Shown here: positions 45,961-56,500 of the stretch, one piece after another | How the letters are laid out: each line of letters begins with the position of its first letter | How positions within the stretch are numbered: the first letter of the stretch is position 1 | Assembly: GCF_003992135.1 (NCBI RefSeq) | Contig: NZ_RQVN01000004.1 | Coordinates: 62,001 to 126,000, forward strand | DNA: 64,000 nucleotides | Direction: 5' to 3' | Source: Veillonella sp. VA142 | GTDB lineage: Bacteria > Bacillota > Negativicutes > Veillonellales > Veillonellaceae | The notes under the pieces: generated by a model | Database searches by the model: none | Told to the model about the DNA's origin: nothing | What the model saw: only the letters and a program-made list of their open reading frames with translations | Translations under genes and position numbers: made by a program

Positions 45961-48870
45961 TTATTGTGGCAAGTTACCCACTTTGTCAAAGAGTTGTTCC
46001 GCGTCTTTGATGCGTTGTTCGCTACCCATGACAACGATGTGGTTATCGCGTAGTACTTTTTCAATGACATCTGCTAATCCTCGTAAGTCTTCTACTGTTG
46101 TTTCCAACACTTGTTGACGGAAAGCAGTCATATTTGCTTCATTGGTCTTGCCAAAGTATAAGCTCATAGCACGAGCACCTTGTAGGAATGGTGTATTAGA
46201 TACATCTAGGCCACTCATGGTACCAATAATATATTTACGCATTTCTCGTGGAGATAAATCTAATTCGCGCAAATAGGTTGGCAATCCATCATACACTTGC
46301 AATGTATTCTCCAAGTTAGGATCACGGTAGGAACAGAATACCATATTACCATTATTATGGAAATTAGCAAAGGCTCCATACGCCCCACCTTGCACACGAA
46401 TCAAATTCCATAAATAATCGTAGCGCAACATAGTTTCTAAAACGCTCATCGTCCCAGTATGTGTTCCACCATGATCACGGAAGTTACCACCTTTTGCCAC
46501 ATATTGTACCTTACCAGAGGTAGCTAAACCTTCATTCACATAGGATTGAGTCATTGTTAGCTGTGCTTCCCAACTATCATCACTTAAAACAGCAGTGATA
46601 TCGTCTAAATGTACTAAGAATGTATCTAATTCTTCCGTAGTACCTACAAAAGACACCTCCAAATTATCCTTACGGAACAAACGTTGTTGTACTTTCACCA
46701 ATTGTTCTGTCACACCAGCTAATAATGTTTCATTATCTAAGACTTCTACTAAACGACGGAAATAGCCTAGCGTATCTTGGTCTCTAAATTTACCAATTTT
46801 CGATACTTTCGCCATAAGCAAGTTAGTAACAATCGTATTACCACGGCGGAATGCTTCTGTATCCCAGATAGCTTTTCCTTCTTTTAACAATTCTACAAGG
46901 CGTTCTTGGCTATCAAACTTTGTGCGTCCTACAATCTCTCCAAGTAGAGATGTTAAATGACCAATGTTGGATGCTAACGCCTTACTACGAACGACTGCTA
47001 ATGGTACAAAAGCATCACGTTCATTATGAATGGCTACTGGCAATACATCCATCGTATATCCACCTAAATGAAGATTGATTTCTTTAGCCACCTCCGCATA
47101 GGTATATCGTTCCGTATCTAATCGACCTAATACATCTGACAATAACTCTGCATAAAATACTTCGTTTTCTTGCAAGGATTCCATATTGAAGTACAAGCTA
47201 ACATAATTAATCCCTCGTGCAGGTACATCGATATGATGGACACGAATACCTTTATGGTCAATTTCACGACGTGGTGTGACTTCTACTACAGGAGAAATAT
47301 CGGATAGTTCTAACAAAGGAATTGTTGCCAATGCTTCTTCAGAGTCAACCGCTTGTTGCATTTCTTTTAATTTCGTTGTTTGCTCGATAATATGAACAAT
47401 CTCCGCCTCACTCATATTAGATTTAATAGCCGCCAGTTTAGCAGTCTCTTCTTGTTCTTTTTTCTCTTGTAATCCTTTTTCTGGATACAAGGATACTAAA
47501 CCTTTATGCGTGTTATCTAAGATATAGGTACGCAATAGGTTTTCATAGAAATCGGTAGATAATCCCTCACGAAGTGTTTTCAATACTGGTTCATATTGTA
47601 ATAATTCAATCGGATCTTTATCATACAACCAATTATCCATCACTCGCAAACCATAGGCAAGACCAATTGGACGACCTCCGAAATCTGCTTCACGCAAAAT
47701 GAACTCAATACGATTCAAGGAGGCTTCTAATAATTCTTTATCTAAGCCTGTATCTACTAATTGGCGTAACGTACTTTCTACCACTTCTTGCAACTGTGCT
47801 TGATTTTCAATTTCAGAACCTGTGACACTAATTTCAAACAATGGCTGACGAATACCATCCATGTAGGAGCCGCTTACATCACTACCAATATTTGCTTTCA
47901 CTAAAGCTTCTTTCAACGGTGCTGATCCAGATGTAAATAAAGCATGATTCAACACTTCAAAAGCTAAACTTTGGGTGAATGTCATTTCTGGGAATACATA
48001 GGTTAAGGAATGAATAGCTTTGCCCGTATCACTTTCATCATTGCCAATACCATATGGAAACGATGCCACCACTGGTTCAGATAAAGGTTCTTGCATACCA
48101 ATACTAGAATCTACGTCAATAGCATGGAAGTTTGACAAATATTCCCCATCGATGAATGCTAAGGTTTCTTCAATATTCATATCTCCATATAGATAGATAT
48201 AACTATTGGACGGATGGTAATAGGAATCATAGAAGGCTTTAAAGTTTTCATAGGTCAAATCTGTAATGTTATCAGGATATCCACCAGAATCATGACCATA
48301 GGTAGTATCAGGATATAACAACTCCATTTTATGATGATCCAATTGAGAATCAGGTGAGGAGTATACTCCTTTCATCTCGTTGTAAACAACACCTTTATAG
48401 GTCAATGGATCTTCTGGAGATTCTAACTCATAATGCCATCCCTCTTGCATCACGATCATTGGATCCTTAGCTACACGAGGATAGAATACGGCATCTAAAT
48501 AGACATCCATCAAATTATGAAAGTCTGCATCATTCTTACTCGCCACTGGATACACAGTTTTATCAGAGTATGTCATAGCATTTAAGAATGTGTTCAGAGA
48601 GCCTTTTACTAATTCAACAAAGGGCTCTTTTAACGGAAATTTGCGAGAACCACACAACACAGAGTGTTCCAGAATGTGAGCGACCCCAGTGCTATCATGA
48701 GGAGGGGTACGAAATGCTACATGAAATACTTTATTTGTATCTTCTGTATCGATGTATAACAAACGTGCACCAGATTGCTCATGCTGTAACATATAGGCTG
48801 TGCCATTCACCTCTTGAACAGGTTCAATTCGCTTTACACGAAAACCTGCATAAACTGTATTTAACTTCAT
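45961..48870 (-). CDS. M16C zinc metallopeptidase (PreP/presequence-protease type)
   Basis: 969 residues, the normal length of the single-chain M16C group. The inverted zinc motif HILEH lies in GVAHILEHSVLCGSRKFP (about residue 67), with the third ligand in YNEMKGVYSSPD. The C-terminal half carries the inactive homologous domain. No signal peptide, so it is cytoplasmic. It degrades short peptides. A Fur-box-like sequence lies upstream. Confidence 0.93.
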   Translation of the reverse strand: MKLNTVYAGFRVKRIEPVQEVNGTAYMLQHEQSGARLLYIDTEDTNKVFHVAFRTPPHDSTGVAHILEHSVLCGSRKFPLKEPFVELVKGSLNTFLNAMTYSDKTVYPVASKNDADFHNLMDVYLDAVFYPRVAKDPMIVMQEGWHYELESPEDPLTYKGVVYNEMKGVYSSPDSQLDHHKMELLYPDTTYGHDSGGYPDNITDLTYENFKAFYDSYYHPSNSYIYLYGDMNIEETLAFIDGEYLSNFHAIDVDSSIGMQEPLSEPVVASFPYGIGNDESDTGKAIHSLTYVFPEMTFTQSLAFEVLNHALFTSGSAPLKEALVKANIGSDVSGSYMDGIRQPLFEISVTGSEIENQAQLQEVVESTLRQLVDTGLDKELLEASLNRIEFILREADFGGRPIGLAYGLRVMDNWLYDKDPIELLQYEPVLKTLREGLSTDFYENLLRTYILDNTHKGLVSLYPEKGLQEKKEQEETAKLAAIKSNMSEAEIVHIIEQTTKLKEMQQAVDSEEALATIPLLELSDISPVVEVTPRREIDHKGIRVHHIDVPARGINYVSLYFNMESLQENEVFYAELLSDVLGRLDTERYTYAEVAKEINLHLGGYTMDVLPVAIHNERDAFVPLAVVRSKALASNIGHLTSLLGEIVGRTKFDSQERLVELLKEGKAIWDTEAFRRGNTIVTNLLMAKVSKIGKFRDQDTLGYFRRLVEVLDNETLLAGVTEQLVKVQQRLFRKDNLEVSFVGTTEELDTFLVHLDDITAVLSDDSWEAQLTMTQSYVNEGLATSGKVQYVAKGGNFRDHGGTHTGTMSVLETMLRYDYLWNLIRVQGGAYGAFANFHNNGNMVFCSYRDPNLENTLQVYDGLPTYLRELDLSPREMRKYIIGTMSGLDVSNTPFLQGARAMSLYFGKTNEANMTAFRQQVLETTVEDLRGLADVIEKVLRDNHIVVMGSEQRIKDAEQLFDKVGNLPQ

Positions 48871-48983
48871 AATACCTCTTTTCTATCTACTAAACATACA
48901 ACGGTCATACCTAGCACGCTAGTTTTAACCGTTGTTATATATGTATAACAATTTGTCATAATACTAACTTATTATATCATGTT

Positions 48984-49002
48984 CTCAATGAGAATCATAA
49001 TA
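48984..49002 (-). promoter_or_regulatory. Fur-box-like sequence upstream of the M16 peptidase gene
   Basis: The minus strand reads TATTATGATTCTCATTGAG, 13 of 19 positions of the Fur consensus with core TATGATTCTCATT. It overlaps the stop codon of the upstream membrane-protein gene and lies 114 bases from the peptidase start. It could be chance in AT-rich DNA. Confidence 0.35.
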
Positions 49003-49552
49003 CAAATAAGTGAATAAGACCTGCAAAAATCCAAATCACAGCGCCCCATTTATAGGCCTTTTTCCCAATGCTAAATTCTATGCCACGGCTCATATTATAT
49101 CGTGTAACACCATAAGGAATAAGAATGTACAATACCCATGCTAACACCATGTAGGAAAATTCTAAGTCATACCGCACATGCGCAGATAATAAACCTACAA
49201 TAAATATGGTATCCCAAATCCAGCGATCATAGACTGTCTTAGGTGCTTCTTGTCCTTCTAATACGGGGCGTAAATGAGATACTGATACGATTTCAAATAC
49301 TTGCACAACCCCTATACCTAAGGCTATGGCAAGAACGGTTTGTACAATGGTCACACCATCAATGCCTAATAGGGAAATATTTCCTGTCACCCCATACACA
49401 GCTACCACAATCATACCCAATAATTGTAATGCCTTTGTAACTTCTTCTTTTTGCTGTTCTTTCACTGTGGTTCGTTCATAAAACATGCGTTGAAAGGGTG
49501 TAGAAATCCGATTTAATACTAATGCCACAAAAATTGCCATCATAGAAACCAT
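48995..49552 (-). CDS. Conserved-looking membrane protein of unknown function
   Basis: 185 residues with about five hydrophobic segments (near 3-12, 42-58, 66-86, 112-145 and 165-183) and a cytoplasmic stretch TTVKEQQKEEVTKAL. I do not recognise the family. One base separates it from the aminopeptidase gene, so the two are co-transcribed. Confidence 0.7.
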   Translation of the reverse strand: MVSMMAIFVALVLNRISTPFQRMFYERTTVKEQQKEEVTKALQLLGMIVVAVYGVTGNISLLGIDGVTIVQTVLAIALGIGVVQVFEIVSVSHLRPVLEGQEAPKTVYDRWIWDTIFIVGLLSAHVRYDLEFSYMVLAWVLYILIPYGVTRYNMSRGIEFSIGKKAYKWGAVIWIFAGLIHLFVL

Positions 49553-49553
49553 A

Positions 49554-50870
49554 CTATACCTCCCCTAAAAATACTGTTAATAACCGATTTAACTCGATTT
49601 GGTCATAGGTACCCATCAACTCCCGTGCGGAATGCATGGCCAACAGCGGTAACCCTACATCCATGGTCCGCATCACTAATTGTGCTGAAGAAATAGAGCC
49701 TACTGTGGAGCCACCTGGAATATCCGAGCGATTCACATAAATTTGATGCTTAATGCCATGGGTCTCACATAAATCTGTCACAATCGCTTGTGCCACCGCA
49801 TCTCCTGCATAGGATTGAGAACTAGCAATTTTTAAAACTACACCACCATTCAAAGTAGGATAATTAGTAATATCGTTTTTCTCTCCGTAATTAGGATGAT
49901 AACCATGAGCCACATCAGAAGAAATCATAAAGCCTTTTGCAATGTCCGCTTCACAGGCTTCCTCTGAAAATCCCAAGGCACGGTACACGCGGCGCACTAC
50001 ATTTGGTAATAACAGGGAGGCACCCCCTTGTTTTGTACGACTGCCCACCTCTTCGTTATCAAATAGGAATACCATACGAATCCCTGTAGCATTTTGTTCT
50101 TTCGCACTTATAATACCTTGCAGGCAAGCATAACAGGATGTAAGATTGTCTAACCGTGGAGCACTGATATATTCCGCATCAAAGCCTACCGTTTCCACTG
50201 TATCCGTATTATATACGGTTAACTCATAGGATAAAATATCTGCCGGTTCACAGCCAATTTCTTCAGCTAACAAGGCTTTTAATAGAGTCTTGTCATCTTC
50301 ATACTCTGCACCTACACCACGCATCAAAATGAGTGGTAACATTTCTTTTTGCTTATTGAATACAGCCTTTTCATTAACCTGGCGATTCATATGGATGGCT
50401 AAGCTGGGAATCGTAGCCACTGGACGAGCAAAGTCGACATAATGTGTATCTAACTCTAGGGAGTCTTTCCCTTTTGTCACTACTACACCAGCTAAGGACA
50501 ATGGCCTGTCAAACCAAGTATATTGAATTAATCCGCCATAGCTTTCTACATTAAGCTTACCATAGCCTTTGTCAGTAATCATCGGATTTGGCTTCACCCG
50601 GAATCCTGGAAAATCGGTATGGGCAGACGCAATACGCAATGTCTTTCTAGGGTTTTCTCCAATATGGAATGCCACCAAAGTAGTACCATATACATCAATC
50701 ACATAATCTCCTACAGTTAAGTCCCATTCTTCATCCATGGATAAAGGTGTAAAGCCTTGTTCTTCTAGTCGTCGATAAGACTCCTCCACCGTATGATACG
50801 GTGATGTGGAGCTTTCAATATACTCAAAAAAGTCAGCATACATAGCTGTTACTTCGTTTTGTTCACACAT
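49554..50870 (-). CDS. apeB: M18-family aminopeptidase
   Basis: 438 residues from ATG 50870, which directly follows AGGAGGAATT; an ORF extension to 50924 is rejected. Metal-binding motifs of M18 enzymes: RIASAHTDFPGFRVKPNP (His, Asp), LFDNEEVGSRTKQGG (Glu), ISSDVAHGYHPNY (Asp) and a C-terminal HSARELMGTYD. It removes N-terminal residues from peptides in the cytoplasm. It follows the Mrp ATPase gene by 56 bases. Confidence 0.93.
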   Translation of the reverse strand: MCEQNEVTAMYADFFEYIESSTSPYHTVEESYRRLEEQGFTPLSMDEEWDLTVGDYVIDVYGTTLVAFHIGENPRKTLRIASAHTDFPGFRVKPNPMITDKGYGKLNVESYGGLIQYTWFDRPLSLAGVVVTKGKDSLELDTHYVDFARPVATIPSLAIHMNRQVNEKAVFNKQKEMLPLILMRGVGAEYEDDKTLLKALLAEEIGCEPADILSYELTVYNTDTVETVGFDAEYISAPRLDNLTSCYACLQGIISAKEQNATGIRMVFLFDNEEVGSRTKQGGASLLLPNVVRRVYRALGFSEEACEADIAKGFMISSDVAHGYHPNYGEKNDITNYPTLNGGVVLKIASSQSYAGDAVAQAIVTDLCETHGIKHQIYVNRSDIPGGSTVGSISSAQLVMRTMDVGLPLLAMHSARELMGTYDQIELNRLLTVFLGEV

Positions 50871-50926
50871 AATTCCTCCTATGAAAAATACCATAGGTAC
50901 AACGTACACTATGGTATTGTCCACGC

Positions 50927-51751
50927 TTACTCTGGTAAGCCTACTGATTCTAAATTTGTTGTTGTAATCGTTTCAATTTCACCAGCGTCGCACAATTCTG
51001 CCACTTTTGGATCGATTGGTAATCGACCTAGCAACAATAAATTGTATTTTTTCAACACTTCATCAATGTGACTTTCACCAAAGATTTTATAATCTTTTCC
51101 ATTATCTGGGCAATGGAAGTACGCAAAGTTTTCTACCACACCAATGATAGGTACTTGCATCATATCCGCCATTTTTACCGCTTTTTCCACAATCATGGAC
51201 ACCAAATCTTGCGGGGATGTAACCACGATAATACCATCCAATGGTAAGGATTGGAACACTGTCATCGCTACGTCACCCGTTCCAGGAGGCATATCAACGA
51301 ATAAGTAATCTACATCGCCCCATACTGTATCGGAGAAGAATTGTTTTACTACATTGCCTACTATAGGTCCTCTCCAAAGGACTGGATCCGATTCATCATC
51401 CAATAATAAGTTTACAGACATGACTTTTACGCCATTTTTAGACACAATAGGATACATCAATTTTCCGTCATCACTACGTACTTTGTCTTTCAAGCCAAAC
51501 ACTTTTGGAATGGATGGACCAGTAATATCTCCATCAAGAATCCCTACAGATTTGCCTTTACGGGATTGGCTCACCGCCATCAAGCTTGTCACTAAGGATT
51601 TACCAACACCGCCCTTACCGGATACAATGCCGATGACCTTTTTCACATGACTTCTATCATTTGTCTTTACTGTTACATCTACTGGTTGTTGCGTACCGCA
51701 TCCGCTAGAGGATCCGCAACCGCTGCAACCACCGTTATCTCCACATGCCAT
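50927..51751 (-). CDS. Mrp/NBP35-family P-loop ATPase (Fe-S carrier)
   Basis: 274 residues from ATG 51751 (AGAAGG upstream). A cysteine-rich N terminus (MACGDNGGCSGCGSSSGCG), then the deviant Walker A SGKGGVGKSLVTSL, LDGDITGPSIPKVFG, VDMPPGTGDVAMT and a C-terminal FAYFHCPDNGK half-site. Members carry and transfer 4Fe-4S clusters. The N-terminal cysteines could hold an additional cluster, as in eukaryotic NBP35. Confidence 0.93.
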   Translation of the reverse strand: MACGDNGGCSGCGSSSGCGTQQPVDVTVKTNDRSHVKKVIGIVSGKGGVGKSLVTSLMAVSQSRKGKSVGILDGDITGPSIPKVFGLKDKVRSDDGKLMYPIVSKNGVKVMSVNLLLDDESDPVLWRGPIVGNVVKQFFSDTVWGDVDYLFVDMPPGTGDVAMTVFQSLPLDGIIVVTSPQDLVSMIVEKAVKMADMMQVPIIGVVENFAYFHCPDNGKDYKIFGESHIDEVLKKYNLLLLGRLPIDPKVAELCDAGEIETITTTNLESVGLPE

Positions 51752-51945
51752 AATAAACCTTCTTTCTATATGTCTGAAAGTTCTCAGAACTTTCTTTGCC
51801 ATAACAATGAATGCCATTCACACCTGTGAACGCATGTATATCCTATATATTTATAGGTATATATATTATAACATAGGATACAGGAAAGTCGAGCACCTAA
51901 AAGTTAGTAAATTATAATTAACCGCTTATGGTTTATTTCCTATAA

Positions 51946-52034
51946 TAGAAACAAGATAAATGCACTCATCCCTCCGGGGGTCTGTATGAAAAATAACCTT
52001 CTCAATTATCGCGTAATCGAGGAGGTTATTTTTT
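51946..52034 (+). ncRNA. Candidate small RNA on the plus strand
   Basis: TATAAT at 51951-51956 could serve as a -10 box; after about 10 bases a C/G-rich patch CCCTCCGGGGG leads into the hairpin at 51989-52034 with a T tract on the plus strand. No ORF. The same hairpin also terminates the converging aminotransferase gene, so part of the signal is explained without an RNA gene. Confidence 0.3.
51989..52034. terminator. Terminator of the aminotransferase gene, bidirectional
   Basis: AAAATAACCTTCTCAATTA pairs with TAATCGAGGAGGTTATTTT, with T runs on both sides. Confidence 0.85.
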
Positions 52035-52073
52035 ACCACTCTTCTTATGACACGCTATTAACTATATCAGCAT

Positions 52074-53267
52074 TTATTCCCCACAATACTCACGTGTCAA
52101 TTCTCCAATGATTTGCATGCCTTTACGGATATCTTCCAAAGATGGCACAGTATAGCTTAAACGGAAATGTTGTCCATAAGGAACTCCATCTGCTGCAAAG
52201 GCACCACTTTTTACAATACCTACTTTGCGAGCAATAGCCTCTTCAAAGAAGGCATCGCAATCCACATGGTCTGGTAAGGTCATCCACACAAACATACCAC
52301 CAGTAGGCTCTGTTAGTTGCACTTTAGAGCTACCAGATTCACGAAATGTATCCAACATAACTCGGCATTTTTCTTGATACACCTTGCACACCTTTTGTAT
52401 CTGCTCATCATAATCGATATGTTCTAGCAAATAGCTTACCACACGTTGTGTGACTAGTGGCATTTGACCATCACAATTATTCTTCATCACTTGGATAGCT
52501 TGAATCACTTCACTCGGACCATATAAGAATCCCACTCGTAACCCTGCAGAAATCGTTTTAGAATAGGACCCTGCATAGAGCACGCGATTATCCGTGTCCA
52601 TTTCTTTAAATGTCGGCACTCGTTCGCCAGCGAAACGAATTTCACCATATGGATCATCTTCGTAAATGAACAAATCGTAAGCTTTCGCAATCTCATAAAT
52701 GGCTTTTCTTCGTTCTAAAGGCATAGTAATACCTGTAGGGTTTTGAAAGTTAGGAATCAGATAAATATATTTACCTTTTCCAGATTTTGCGGCCTCCTCC
52801 AGGGCTTCTGGAATCATACCCTCTCCATCTGTAGGAATGCCCACCGCTTTGCCACCTACACTGCGCACTGCATTAATAGCACTAGTGAAAGTATACGCAT
52901 CCATGTACACTTCATCGCCAGCATCACATACTGTACGAGGTACTAAGCCTAAGTCTTGGCCTGCACCGATAGACAATAACAACTGTTGATTTTCTGTCGG
53001 CATGTGATGAACATGTACTAAACGGTGCAATGTTTGCTCTGCTAACTTGCCATCTCCTTGCATGGGGCCATATTGTAAAATTTCTAATGGATTCGTATGT
53101 ACAATATGGTCAAAGGCAGATTGAATTTCTTCTACTGGCACCACTTCACCAGCAGGATTTCCTATGCCAAAACTAATAAACCCAGAAATCCCTGCACCAC
53201 GTTCAAACACATCTCGAATGAAATTAGGGCCCTTACTGATGGACCGTTCTGGCAATGCAAATGCCAT
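52074..53267 (-). CDS. PLP-dependent class I/II aminotransferase
   Basis: 397 residues from ATG 53267 (AAAGGAGTG upstream). Fold type I aminotransferase with the internal-aldimine lysine in YAGSYSKTISAGLRVGF (about 240), IPNFQNPTGITM, and DLFIYEDDPYGEIRF. It resembles the 2-aminoadipate/aromatic (LysN-like) and MocR-catalytic groups. Monocistronic. The exact amino acid cannot be assigned. Confidence 0.85.
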   Translation of the reverse strand: MAFALPERSISKGPNFIRDVFERGAGISGFISFGIGNPAGEVVPVEEIQSAFDHIVHTNPLEILQYGPMQGDGKLAEQTLHRLVHVHHMPTENQQLLLSIGAGQDLGLVPRTVCDAGDEVYMDAYTFTSAINAVRSVGGKAVGIPTDGEGMIPEALEEAAKSGKGKYIYLIPNFQNPTGITMPLERRKAIYEIAKAYDLFIYEDDPYGEIRFAGERVPTFKEMDTDNRVLYAGSYSKTISAGLRVGFLYGPSEVIQAIQVMKNNCDGQMPLVTQRVVSYLLEHIDYDEQIQKVCKVYQEKCRVMLDTFRESGSSKVQLTEPTGGMFVWMTLPDHVDCDAFFEEAIARKVGIVKSGAFAADGVPYGQHFRLSYTVPSLEDIRKGMQIIGELTREYCGE

Positions 53268-53434
53268 AAGAATCACTCCTTTTATATCTTATATTGATTT
53301 CTATGTATTTCTGTTCATTTCTGCCATATAGCTACACGATTATATAGTAATAACTATACAGTAAAGAACTATGTACTATGTATATGATATCCTAGTAGGT
53401 ATAGACTTCACACTATTTCCCCCACGGATATGAT

Positions 53435-53464
53435 AAACAGGAGCAACAGAGTTGCTCCTGTTTT
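53435..53464 (-). terminator. Hairpin between pyc and the aminotransferase gene
   Basis: A perfect stem AAACAGGAGCAAC / GTTGCTCCTGTTT with loop AGA, 87 bases past the pyc stop. Short T tract on either strand. Confidence 0.75.
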
Positions 53465-53550
53465 GCATGTTATAAACTATGTCTTACATCATAATTTGCA
53501 CCATAACTTGGTCTATATTTGACATGCCGGCACAATATAAATTATATCAG

Positions 53551-56500
53551 CTAGTTAGCTACATGCGCTTGTTCTTCGATAGTTATCAAGCAATCGCCAC
53601 TTTCAATACGGCTACCTTCACGGACATGGATAACACCTACTACACCAGATACTGGCGCTGTAATCGTTGTCTCCATCTTCATCGCCTCTGTCACCACAAG
53701 AGCGTCACCTTTTTTCACAGCTTGACCTACTTGTGCCACAATTTTTACAACAGAACCGGATAATGTAGCTCCTACTTCACCTGGTTTACTTGGGTCCACT
53801 TTATGACGAACCACACCGGTTGTTTTAATGTGTTTATCATGAATTTTAATCGTTCTAGGTTGACCATTCAATTCAAATAGAACATAGCGATTACCATCTT
53901 CATCAGCTTCACTCATTTGGATGTATTTAATCACCAATGTTTTACCTTGTTCAATGGTTACTTCTACACTTTCACCACGTTTCATACCAAAGAAGAAGGT
54001 TGGTGTATCCAACACACTCACATCGGAATAGTCATGTTTGAACGTAGTATAATCAGCAAATACCTTAGAGTATAAACAATGAGCAATTACATCTTCATCT
54101 GTAGTGCCTGCCCCTTTTTCTGCTAATTCTCTACGAACTAGTTCAAAATCAACTGATGGCAACATAGCACCAGGACGTCCATCCAATGGTTTTTCACCTT
54201 TCAAGACGATTTGTTGTAAACGTTCAGGGAATCCCAAGTATGGAGTACCAATATAGCCCTTAAAGAATTCTACCACCGATTGTGGGAAGTCCAATGTATC
54301 ACCTTTATCGTAGATATCTTGTTCTGTCAAATTATTTTGCACCATGAACAAAGTCATATCCCCTACAACTTTAGAAGATGGTGTTACTTTGATGATATCC
54401 CCAAATAACATACTCACTTCGTGATATACACGTTTAATATCTTCCCAACGTTCTCCAAGACCAACACTTTTCGCTTGTTGCTGCAAGTTGGAATATTGTC
54501 CACCAGGCATTTCATGTTGGTATACAGTTGTATTTGGATAAGAAGAAGTATGGTCTACCCCTTTGTAGTATGGGCGAATGGATCCAAAGTAATTGGAGGC
54601 TTCTTCCATATAGTCTACATTCATAGTTGGTTGACGATCATGTCCAGTCAAACCATAGTACATGGAACTCATGCTAGGCTGGCTTGTACCATTGGCAAAA
54701 GCGGAATATGCTAAGTCGATAATATCTACCCCTGCATCTACAGCACGGCCATAGGAGTATATGGCATTGCCAGAACCTTCATGGGTATGTAAATGAATTG
54801 GTAAGTCTACCGCATCTTTTAATGCGCTTACTAAGTTATACGCCGCTTGAGGTTTTAACAACCCCGCCATGTCTTTAATAGCCAAAATATTAGCCCCTGC
54901 TGCTGCTAATTCTTTACCCATGTTGACATAATATGCCAAGTTATATTTATCACGACGAGGGTCTAGAATATCTCCTGTATAGCATAAGGCAACTTCTGCT
55001 ACTTTACCTTGATTACGTACTTCATCGATGGCTACCTTCATATTATCTAAGCTATTTAAGCTGTCGAAAATACGGAATACATCGATACCATTTTTGCCAG
55101 CTAATCGGATAAATTCACGCACTACATTATCTGCATAACTTGTGTATCCTACCGCATTAGAGCCACGAAGCAACATTTGTAACAAGATGTTTGGCACTTG
55201 TTCACGGAACATACGTAACCGTTCCCATGGATCTTCATGCAAGAAACGATACGCTACATCAAAGGTTGCGCCGCCCCAACATTCTAGGGAGAATAAATTA
55301 GGCAACCCTTTAGCCACACGACCCGCTACACGGGCCATATCTGCGGTACGCAAACGAGTAGCGAACAAGGATTGATGAGCATCACGCCATGTGGTATCTG
55401 TGAACAATACTTTTGGTTGTTCTTGTACCCATTTAGAAAACTTTTCTGGTCCTAATTCATCTAATTTTTGTTTTGTCCCCGCTGCTGGTGCACCGGCTAT
55501 ATTAGATGGCATAATGATAGGTTCAAATGTTGGCACTTCTTCTTTGTGTCCATTGTAACCATTCACAGTTACATCAGCGATGTAGCGAAGTAATTTTGTA
55601 CCTCTATCTTTATCTTTTTTCAAGTTAAACAATTCTGGATGTTCGTCGATGAAATGAACGTTGTAATCTCCAGATTGGAACACTTCATGTTCTAATACAT
55701 TCACCAAGAAGTGCACATTCGTTTTTACACCACGAATACGGAACTCCCGCAAGCAACGCAACATTTTACGGATAGCTTCTTCTGTGGACAACGCCCAAGA
55801 TGTAGCTTTTACTAACAAGGAATCATAATATGGGGTAATGACTGCACCGGTGAAAGCATTGCCACCATCCAAACGAATACCAAAACCACCAGAACTACGG
55901 TACGTAATCAATTTACCTGTATCTGGCATGAAATTGTTGTTTGGATCTTCTGTAGTAATACGACATTGGATGGCTACCCCTTCACAACGAATATGTTCTT
56001 GTGCAGGAATAGCTACCGCTTCACTGTGCAATGCATGACCTTCGGCAACACGAATTTGCGTATGCACAATGTCGATGCCTGTAATCATTTCAGTTACTGT
56101 ATGTTCTACTTGAATACGAGGGTTTACCTCAATGAAATAGAAGTTTCCATCTCCAGTTACCAAAAATTCTACCGTACCAGCACTGACATAATTCACGTGT
56201 TTCATGATTTTCACCGCTGCTGCACAAATACGGTCACGCAAGTCATGAGACAAGGCAAAGGCTGGCGCTACTTCTACTACTTTTTGATGGCGACGTTGGA
56301 TAGAGCAATCCCGTTCATGTAAATGCACAATATTACCATGTTCGTCACCGATGATTTGTACTTCAATATGTTTGGGCTCTACAATTAATTTTTCAACGTA
56401 CACATCATCATCACCAAACGCCATTTTTGCTTCGGATTTCGCACGATCATAAGCATCACGAAGTTCTTCATATTTTGTCACTTCACGCATACCACGACCG

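Noticed and set aside
45855-46070. Small minus-strand ORF overlapping the end of the M16 peptidase gene
   Set aside because: It lies out of frame over the peptidase C terminus and the terminator; no independent signal.
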